Positions 56,584 to 64,000 of a stretch of DNA of 64,000 nucleotides are shown piece by piece; within the stretch, counting starts at the first letter, position 1, and each line of letters starts with the position of its first letter. Both the position numbers and the translations under genes were made by a program. The notes beneath the pieces are model-generated. The model was given only the letters and a program-made list of their open reading frames with translations. It made no database searches and was not told where the DNA came from. The DNA is from Thalassia testudinum. Taxonomy: Eukaryota > Streptophyta > Magnoliopsida > Alismatales > Hydrocharitaceae. The DNA lies in NCBI GenBank assembly GCA_037157565.1, contig JAZHRO010000062.1:7750001-7814000 (forward strand). Direction: 5' to 3'.

Positions 56584-57815
56584 ATGCGGAGGGGAAATTG
56601 GAAGAGGTGGTGTGCTTAGATGAAATAGAGTCGTCGGATCAGCCATCAAGGGCACCGATGCAGATGCGTGGCATGCGATCAGGCATCGGATGAGGCGGTG
56701 CTGAACACACACGTGACAATGTGCTGATATACACGGCTTGGTGAGGCGATAGCGCATTCTCAACCATTGATCTTCTCAATCAAACGGTTGAGAATAAATG
56801 CGCGCGCACACAAGATCTCAGCAAAGGCGATAGCGAGCATGCGAGGACGATTGTGCAATCATCATCTAAAGGCTTAGCATGGGCCACGTGTCAACATCCT
56901 GTGCAATGCGCGCGTTGAAGGCATTATGGAGGCTATTTTGAGGTCTGATAAATCTAAGGTTGTTGCATGAGTTGGAGGGCTTAAATGCCCACTTTGCCCC
57001 TCCATGAAGCTATAAAAAGAGTCCCAGGGCCCCCAATTGAAGGACAACTCTCTCCTGACCCTCTCCAACTCTTCAGATCTTCTTCTCTGGCTCTCTCCCT
57101 CTGAAGCACCCACCAAGCCACCTTGGTGCACCACTACTACTCTCCCCAACCTCTCCCAAAGGCCACCACGAACCACGCATGGTGCCCTTATTCTAATAGA
57201 TAGATAGTTACTTTTAATTCCTGCTCTAGCTTTACATGTCTTAGTGATAAACTCTAGTTTTATTTGGGAATTCATGATCAACAATCTTACTTGATTCGCT
57301 TTATATATTGTAATTAGTGTTTTAGATAGATCTAAATCAGTTTTTGAAATCAAAAGTGTTTTCTACCTCCCGAAGTTTGACCGGGACTCACATCTCGTTA
57401 AAATTGTATTTGTTTCGATGTATTTTGTGCTATACTACGACATATTCATTCTTTTAATGCGATCTACGGGATGAACACCCTACATATCATCCATGCCTTG
57501 CCCCTCCCCTACTACTCCTATATAAAGAAGGATACCCTTGGCTACATTATTCAAGTGTTCTTCCACCATAATCCACCAACCAAAATTGGCCAAGAGAACA
57601 AGGAGAAGATTAAGGAGACACTCTACCTCCTTGGTGCCTTCCCCTCTTCCCTTCTCTCTTGTGCCCAAGCCAAGGGATCCCATTTCCAAGGAAAGCTAGG
57701 CAGGAGGATAGCCAAAGAGGAGGTTCTTTAGGGTGGTCCACGTCCACCCTAACAGGAATTTTTGGAGTGGAATTCTCCTACTCTAGGAGTTAGGGCACAC
57801 CCACCAAGGGCTTAC

Positions 57816-59508
57816 TGATAGCATAAGGGGTTCAAGTTTGGAACACCCATCGTACTAGTTCGATTCACGAGAAAATCTATCGATCAGATAAAATTTATAA
57901 TCAAAACTCGAAAAATGAGTCCCGAGTTGGACACGGGGAGGTGAACAATTGGTTTTGAAAGATACGCATTTCACTTTTATTTGCTTTTGTCATTTTTGTC
58001 ATTTCTAATTTTTTTGGTATTTTTAATAGGGTAAGAGATCAGGTCGATGAAATTTTGTCTAGCTAATCTATTTGGAAAATTTAAGAGAGAGAGAGAGAGA
58101 AATAGTCATATATTTAGAAACAAATGTTTGTTACAACTAGAAAAGTGGGAAATCTATACTACGAAAGCAATAAAGGAGGGTGAGAGAAATCCCCCTCGAT
58201 GGTCACTTGGAGGACAACTCGCTCTGACGTTTCTTGGAGGAAGGTGGTGAGGAGCGAGATGAATGAGGATGGAGCCGAAGGAAGGAGGGTGGGGTAGGAC
58301 AGTGTCTCGGCAAGGATCTTCTTCCCTAAGGGAGGTGAGAAGATAGCCACGGGATGCTCCACGAAGGGGGATGAGAGGCAGGAACAAATGTTTGTTTTCT
58401 ACTCTAGAGAAGCATCCTAGGCTTGGGACAAGCTCTCTCTAGAGCCTTGGAGGTTGTGAGAGGAAGAAGGGAAGAGATGGTTATGTATGGAGGGGTGTAG
58501 GCCTTTTTATAGTGGAGGAGAGGGGCTAAAACAAGTAAAGATGACAACAAAGGTGTCACTAAAGTTCCATCTCAAATGTCGATGTTGCCTTCAACTCACG
58601 CTCACGCACACATGCTCATGGCTGGATCATGCATGGACCATTGGCAACTGTTGGATTGGAGGCGGACAGTTGAGATGCCTTGGGGATTGTGCATTTAGAT
58701 CGGGCACTCGTTGGCACGTTAGTTGGGCGTCGGTCGACGTGTGATCGTACGCATGCAGATCACACAGGTCTAATTGTGCCACATCGCCTCCCACTCTACT
58801 GCTTGATGGCCATCCAATGGGCGCAATTTGATTGCACCCGCACTTGCGAGATCTCCTCCCCAACCTTAGCTCGAACTCGTGCTCGCAAACTTCACCATTA
58901 CGCCAAAGCCACGGTTTGTCAAGCAAACATCTTGACGGTCGTGCGCCCATGGCCATTAGATCAAGATCCAACGACCCAGATCTGATGTCTGACTGGAGAA
59001 GGAGAGCTACATTGATCCTTGGGTGGTTGTGGGTGGTCCAGATGATGCCACGTGGCATTATTTGAGTCGTCTATCTAATATGCTTTGTAGATGATGCCAC
59101 GAACATCAGATTGGGTCGATTCTCGTGCTATTGGGTTGCGATCATCAATCTGGATCCATCCGTGTGGTTGGATTTCGCATTTAAAGCTCTAAATTATGTC
59201 ACCTTGTCCCTCAGCCATTGATCTTCCTCGAACTGCATATGATGCTATGGGTTTCTAATCTAGATGATTTCGGAGGCATTAGACTCCAATCATCGTCATG
59301 ATCAGATCCGTACGGTCAGATCATCCATCCGAGGCTTTGAAATAAATCTCCTTCCCTCCTGGCCATAAAAAGGATGCAATTAACCTAAAATATACACTAC
59401 TCTAAATGCAGGATGATGCATGCTATGTAATATTTATAACATGAAATGCAAATATAAGCTTAGGAACATGCATGAATAGTCATTTCATCTTCAATAATTG
59501 TGTCTACA
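57816..59508 (-). repeat. Solo LTR M (family 1), inserted in LTR L
   Basis: 1693 bp from TGATAGCATAAGG to TGTCTACA, flanked by TTAC (57812-57815 and 59509-59512); a fifth base differs. The minus TATA box is at 58502-58512, a tRNA-like module at 58868-58910, an inverted repeat at 58953-58973 and a G-box CCACGTGG at 59048-59055. The host LTR reads continuously across the site. Confidence 0.88.
58868..58910 (-). other. tRNA-like module in solo LTR M
   Basis: The minus strand has GGCTTTGGCGTAATGGTGAA (58891-58910) and CACGAGTTCGAGCT (58867-58880), close to the gypsy D version. Confidence 0.6.
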
Positions 59509-60136
59509 TTACTTGCCAACGAGGACAATATCAACTTGGAGGAGCACATCAAAATGGGAGTAGGAGGAATCCTTTCTAAGCCCAGGAGTAGCTGAGCTTG
59601 GAGCAAGGATTCTCTATTCTTCACTACCATTACCAGGAAGATCTTTATTTTAACATTTTGTATTTTTATTTCTATAGTAGAAAGATTCCTCTACAAGCAT
59701 TCCTATAAAACAAATTTTCTCCATATATAAAAGTTGCCTTTCTACATTTTTGTTGCATTCAATTAATTGCTTTTTATTTTAGTGCACTCACACCCTCTCT
59801 CTAATTATCCTAGGTCTTCACATACCTAGGGTGAGCTTAGAGGGAGGTTCTTCTTGTCACTTAGATTTTAATGATTAGGTGTAGCTCTTCTTCCCATTTC
59901 CCTATTCAATTGCCTGTTATTTCAAAAATCCAAAAAAAAATCTTATATTCAAAAATTACAAAAGGAAAGTTGATTTCCTAATTTCAAGTGAGAGTTTTTA
60001 AAATTGCAATCTTGCCACCTTGGATGACCCTAGATACCACTGCTATCTAGGATTACAAATTTAAAAGCGATTGCGGACTCGTGTGTTGCAATGACTTAAA
60101 ACCCTAATTTTATCAAATCATGCATTTTCATTATCA

Positions 60137-60330
60137 TCAGGTATCCTAGGCAATGCTCTGTAGTGGTCTGGATCATTGCTTATGCCTCAAATCAGGATCA
60201 ATGATTTTCCTTGGCTGAGCTCTCCATAAGAAAATAAAAGCAGTAACTTAGTTCAAACTAGGCACGAAATAGAGAGGCCGTTGGAGGTGGAAATTTTGAA
60301 TTCTCTTTTGGGCAGGAAACTCCAGCGAGG
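60137..60330 (+). other. LINE-c 5' UTR and possible flank
   Basis: Between LTR L end and the first ORF1 ATG. The LINE start cannot be placed because the 3' end, and so the target duplication, is outside the window. Nothing else is recognised. Confidence 0.4.
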
Positions 60331-61829
60331 ATGGCTGGCCGCCTGAGGGGGCCCAGCGTTCACGCCGCCTGCTCTAATGGATGGGTGGTATGGCATTCGC
60401 GGTCTTGGAGAAGGAAAGAGTGAGGCGCCTAGGCGGCTGATGGAGGTGGGGCTGTGGACAAGAGGGGTTCTCATGGTGGGTGGTCACAGAACCATAGGGA
60501 AGTGATCTATTTTAGATGTCTGCATCGTGGGCACTTGGCGGCGATGTGGTGCCGACCGGTGCTATGTTTGGCATTTAGGGGCGATAGTCACAAGCAAGAC
60601 TCCTATTTGACAACTCGTGGTGGATCTAGGGGCAAGCTGCACACTGCACCATGGAAGCCTAAGGGTGAGGTGCAACTGCCTCTTCCACCCCCTCGTCAAC
60701 TTTCAGAGGGCACACCCTGGATGTGGAGATTCCCCTGAGCGAGGACATTATGGTGGCGGAATTGGTTTTGCGTGGGGCCTTGATTGGGGAAGTGATGATG
60801 GGCACCCTATCCCTGGAGAGAGCTCGAAAACTGGTAAACTCTCTTTCCCTCTCGACTGATGCTTGGAAAATTGCAGTTATCTCCCCTTCGCAGTTTATGC
60901 TCTTTGATGTGGGGGTGGCGGAGGTCGAACATCTGTGTTTTCAGTCCAGTAATTTGTGTGGATTGTCAGTGTTATAGCATTTGGTATCCCCTTTTGATGG
61001 ATCCTTGCCTGAGCGACCACCTCAAAGAGCTATCCTTAGATTAGGTTTTCTTGAAATCAAAGGTCTACCTCTGCACCTGAGATCTAGGGCGGTGGTGGAA
61101 GATATGGTTGCTGGGTTTCCGTCTGTGGCAAAGGATGTTGAAATTGGTCTGACTGAAGGAGATGGTTGTATTCTGAAGGTGAGGGTGGATGTCTTCAGGG
61201 CTGGATATGTTCTAGATAAATTGATTCTCCGGTGTGGGGGAAGCTCTTGGATGTTACTCTTGAAGTTTCATGTGGCAAACAGGGGTGTGGAGTCGAGTCA
61301 TCACCTCCCCTCTTATGCTGAGGTGCTGCGAACTAAAGCAGGCTCTTTACTGAGAAATTATGCAAGTCAGGAGATGGTGGCTAAACCTAATAAAAGTGTG
61401 GAACTAGAAGATGGGGTGGGGGGCTTGACGGTAGAGGAGGTGTTGTCTGAAACTCTGGAGGATGGGGGTGGGGTACCTTTGATCCAAGCTGATTCTGTAG
61501 TGGTGGTTAAAGAAGGGGAGGAGGTAACTGTAATGAATGAAGCTGTGGCTGAGGACTTGAAAGTTGTGCCCGCCAGTGCTTCTATTAGTTCTGATATGGA
61601 AATCCCCCCTGTGAATTCCTTTGATATACAATGTGGTTCTCCTGTGGCTGGTGATCTGCACCTGGAGTCTAAGACTCCTTCTACCTCTGGTCTTGGGAGA
61701 CCTCCTTACAAGATGAGGATGAGAAGACATAATCCTCCACAAAAAGTTGATGAGTGTGCCATTGCAGTTGTGATGAAGGTTAGCAAAGCCTCTGCTGCAA
61801 AGAAGGGGACAGATCAGACGACCAAATGA
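60331..61829 (+). pseudogene. LINE-c ORF1 protein remnant
   Basis: ATG 60331 gives MAGRLRGPSVHAACSNGWVV, then two stops near 60421-60432. Two tandem CCHC-type knuckles follow (60505-60600): YFRCLHRGHLAAMWC, with its first Cys as Tyr, and VLCLAFRGDSHKQDSY, in which the second Cys is Phe, Gly is Ser and the last Cys is Tyr. A shift near 60715 moves to the frame kept to the end: EIPLSEDIMVAELVLRGALI, a TAG at 60975, then SPFDGSLPERPPQRA, FLEIKGLPLHLRSRAVVEDM, LILRCGGSSWMLLL and a long acidic, Ser/Thr-rich tail ending in basic KKGTDQTTK. Zinc knuckles before the DUF4283-like part is the order also seen in LINE-a. Likely RNA-binding. Confidence 0.78.
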
Positions 61830-64000
61830 GGATTCTTACTTGGAATGTGCATGGGCTGCACGATAGAAGTCAAAGGGCATCTTTGCTTAGATATTTGCAA
61901 GAATGGGAGATTGATTGTGCCATCCTCCAAGAGACACATATTGATTGTGAGTTTGACAAGGCTTGGGTAGAGACGAAAGCAGGTCTTACAAATAACATTG
62001 TGATGATCAATTCTAATGGCAGATCTGGGGGTATTGCCATCTGGTGGAAGAAGCATGTGCTACGCTTGGAGGAGGCATCTTTGGCTAGGCACCTACTGAC
62101 TTGTAGGTTCAAAAGAGGCCAGGGGGATAGTGACTTCTTTGTGACAGGTGTGTATGGTCCTAGTGATCCTAGCAGAAGGTAGGAGCTTTGGGAGGATTGG
62201 AATTTGGCTACGGATTGTGTGAATGGGGTGGTCTGGCTTGTTGGAGGGGATTTCAATTGTGTGTTGGTGGGGAGTGACAGACCCAACGGTGTGGTGGATA
62301 GCTCTGCTACTGGCTTCCAACTAATGGTCCAAGCTTTAGGCTTGAGTAAATTTACCTCCTCGGGCTCTGAATTCAGTTGGAGGAATGGTAATGGTCTCAT
62401 GTCCAAGATTGATAGGTTCTTTGGCAATGCTGGGCTGCTGGACCTCTTCCAATTGTCTTTTGTTTGTGGCCTTGAACGTCCCTTCTCTGACCATACTCCC
62501 CTAGTCTGGGACAATGGGGAACAAGTGCTGGCTAGATCCTACTTCAAATTTAGGAAGTCATGGCTATGGGAACCAGGATTCGGAGAAATGCTTGCAGGTT
62601 GGTGGAGGGCTCAGCAGGTTGAGGGCACGGCTACCTTCAGGTTGGCTTCAAAAATTCTGGCTTTGAAAGTGATGTTAAAGGAATATGGTGATGTTGTTTC
62701 TATCCTAAGGCGTCAGAGACGTAGAGAGGCCTTGATGAAGATTCAAGAATTGGATGCCAAGGAAGCCGATGTTCAGTTGTCTGAGCAGGATATTATTGAC
62801 AGAAGGAAATGGCTGGGGGTGGTGACTGAAGAAGACCTGAAGCTGGAGATGGATTGGAGGGAGCGGTCAAGGCAGCTGTGGTTAAGGGGGATGTAAACAC
62901 TAAATTCTTCCACTTGGCTGCCAGCTCTTGGAGACAAGTCAATCTGGTCTCATCTATTGTTAAAGATGGGTAGAGAATTACCTCCATCTCTAATATTAGA
63001 GTTGAGGCTGTCAGGTACTTCAAGGAGTCTTCAAGAGCTGCTGAGAGGGGCTGTTGGAGGATGGCAGCTAGTGATATTCCTAGAATTACAGAGAATCAGG
63101 GTTCCAGCCTGACGGCTACTGTGTCTGAAGTTGAAGTCTTGAAGGCCATCAAGGATCTCAATTGTGAAGGGTCACTTGGTCCTGATGGGATTCAAGTTTT
63201 CTTCTACAAAGAGTTGTGGGATATTGTGGGCACTGAGGTGATGGAAGTGATTAGAGAATTTGAGATTGGCAACTTTGGCTTTGAAAGAATCAATAGATCC
63301 TTTCTTGTTCTTTTGCCAAAGACTCCAGGAGCTGAATCTTTTCAGGAGTTCAGACCAATTGCCCTCTCTAACTCTATCTATTTGGTGATTAGCAAGGTCT
63401 TGGCCAATAGATTGAGGCCTGTTTTGCAAAAGCTGATCCACCTTGTTCAATCAGCCTTCCTTCCTGGCAGATCTCTACAAGAATCCTTTATCATGGCATA
63501 GGAGATGGTTTGTGGTTGGCACAAGAGGAAGTGTAAAGCTTTTTTATGGAAGGTTGATTTCCACAAAGCTTATGACTCCATTAGTTGGCCCTATCTTTGG
63601 GAAGTGCTTAAAAGAAGAGGTTTTCCCCCTGCTTGGATTCAATGGGTGAAAAGGTGTATCACAACTGCCTCTTTCACCCCTTTGATAAATGGGAAACCCT
63701 ATGGTGCTTGGATTCAGCCCCAGTGTAGGATCAGACAAGGATGTCCTCTAGCACCTTTGGTTTTCAACCTGGCAGTTGACAACTTGGCCTGATATTCTTG
63801 TAAACTTGCTGAAGTAGGTCTTATTAGAGGGTACTCCTTACCTTGCAGGAGTAATTTGGCTCCTAATCTTCAATATGTGGATGATACGATTTTTTTTGTG
63901 GAGGGTTCTATGGATGAAGCACTAACTTTATGTCATATGGTCAACATCTTTGGTGAGCTCTCAGGCCTTAGGTTGAATAGGGATAAATCTAGTTTGGTTT
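61826..64000 (+). pseudogene. LINE-c ORF2: endonuclease and reverse transcriptase, 3' end outside
   Basis: The endonuclease keeps TWNVHGL, LQETHID, VYGPS, GGDFN, SWRNGNG, KIDRFFGN and SDHTPLVW. A TAG at 62180 interrupts it in frame. One base lost near 62888 shifts the frame, with a stop near 62971. RT then reads LGPDGIQVFFYKELWDI, FRPIALSNSIYLVISKVLAN, QSAFLPGRSLQESF, TAG 63499, WKVDFHKAYDSISW, TTASFTPLING, QGCPLAPLVFNLAVDNLA, TGA 63790, and LQYVDDTIFFVEG with YVDD intact (63874-63885), then LSGLRLNRDKSSL at the window edge. ATG 61826 is chosen because it overlaps the ORF1 stop and starts right at the endonuclease motif, as in LINE-a. Confidence 0.92.

Larger units (their letters stand above)
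44847..57477 (+). mobile_element. Gypsy G: 3' part of an Athila-type element, heavily nested
   Basis: It begins inside integrase (gypsy E inserted there), continues with a 3' noncoding block (45560-47068 and 49263-49490), polypurine tract (49491-49504) and a family 2 3' LTR (49505-49585 plus 55933-57477). Solo LTR K and copia H interrupt it. Its 5' part is not in the window. It is on the opposite strand to E, which has the same LTR family. Confidence 0.85.
49505..57477 (+). repeat. Gypsy G 3' LTR (family 2), split by copia H
   Basis: Pieces 49505-49585 and 55933-57477 join through the TACGC duplication into about 1.63 kb. The start is a perfect 7 bp hairpin (49505-49521). The second part has two inverted repeats (56384-56403 and 56462-56483), a tRNA-like module (56531-56583) and TATAAAAAG at 57011-57019. 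It ends at GATGAACA (57477), aligned with the E LTR end. Flank CCCTA follows. Confidence 0.85.
57478..60136 (+). repeat. LTR L: 3' portion of a family 3 LTR, split by solo LTR M
   Basis: Pieces 57478-57815 and 59509-60136 align with gypsy F LTR from about 35570 on. TATATAAAG is at 57519-57527. The GATGACCCTAGAT block lies near 60023 and the end is TTATCA (60136). Its 5' part is missing where gypsy G abuts it, so G probably inserted here. Confidence 0.78.
60137..64000 (+). mobile_element. LINE-c, L1-type element running off the window
   Basis: ORF1 (60331-61829) and ORF2 (61826 onward) in the same layout as LINE-a. The catalytic box YVDD is kept and few lesions are present, so it looks like the youngest or best preserved LINE here. 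It is still dead, with a frameshift in each ORF and several stops. Same strand as LINE-a and LINE-b. Confidence 0.9.

Noticed and set aside
61870..62514. 214-codon minus-strand ORF
   Set aside because: It is the shadow of the LINE-c endonuclease on the other strand; the plus strand carries the conserved motifs.
1..64000. Host protein-coding genes
   Set aside because: Every readable coding stretch belongs to a LINE, gypsy or copia element; other ORFs are short, unsupported or antisense shadows.

Overview
This is a plant nuclear window made almost entirely of nested, mostly dead retrotransposons. I found no intact host gene, no tRNA or rRNA gene and nothing prokaryotic. The angiosperm call rests on three things: Athila-type Ty3/gypsy LTR elements (tRNA-Asp-type primer binding sites, DLG protease, TLRSG gag motif), plant L1-type LINEs (zinc knuckles plus a DUF4283-like ORF1, then EN-RT-zf-RVT in ORF2), and a gag-only Ty1/copia element. 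I cannot name the species. All comparisons are hand alignments between copies inside the window.

LTR families: family 1 (about 1.7 kb; gypsy A, B, D and solo LTR M), family 2 (about 1.6 kb, related to family 1; gypsy E and G), family 3 (about 2.2 kb, AGCT-rich; gypsy F, solo LTR K, LTR pieces L and N) and family 4 (about 2.7 kb; gypsy C and solo LTR J).

Layout. 1-904 is the end of LTR N, which sits in a family 1 LTR (905-6239) that is itself split by LINE-a (1679-6112, 12-15 bp target site duplication). Gypsy A (6240-10718, minus) carries RT, RNase H and integrase remnants. Gypsy B (10719-20943, minus) has no pol and holds 5'-truncated LINE-b (13743-16247, 14 bp duplication). Gypsy C (20944-24140, plus) is one LTR plus leader. 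At about 24141 there is an abrupt join into gypsy D (minus, protease only). D sits in gypsy E (minus, gag-PR-RT, 28501-44846). E's 5' LTR is split by complete but pol-less gypsy F (34287-43914, plus). E sits in the integrase of gypsy G (plus, 44847-57477). G's 3' region holds solo LTR K (47069-49262). G's 3' LTR holds copia H (49586-55927, duplication TACGC), and H holds solo LTR J (52002-54695, duplication TAGAC). G abuts LTR L (57478-60136), which holds solo LTR M (57816-59508). LINE-c (about 60137-64000) runs off the end and keeps a YVDD reverse transcriptase motif.

How the parts relate: only A, E and G keep recognisable pol enzymes. B, D, F and H lack RT and integrase and would have needed enzymes in trans. 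A, B and D share LTRs and a 3' noncoding block, which fits autonomous/non-autonomous partnership. The most interesting signals are noncoding: tRNA-like box A/box B modules with an upstream inverted repeat inside family 1 and 2 LTRs, hairpins at the first bases of several LTR families, duplicated hairpins and a second G-rich tract in the 3' noncoding blocks, an AGCT-saturated LTR, and an ATGA overlap and 3' stem-loop shared between LINE copies.
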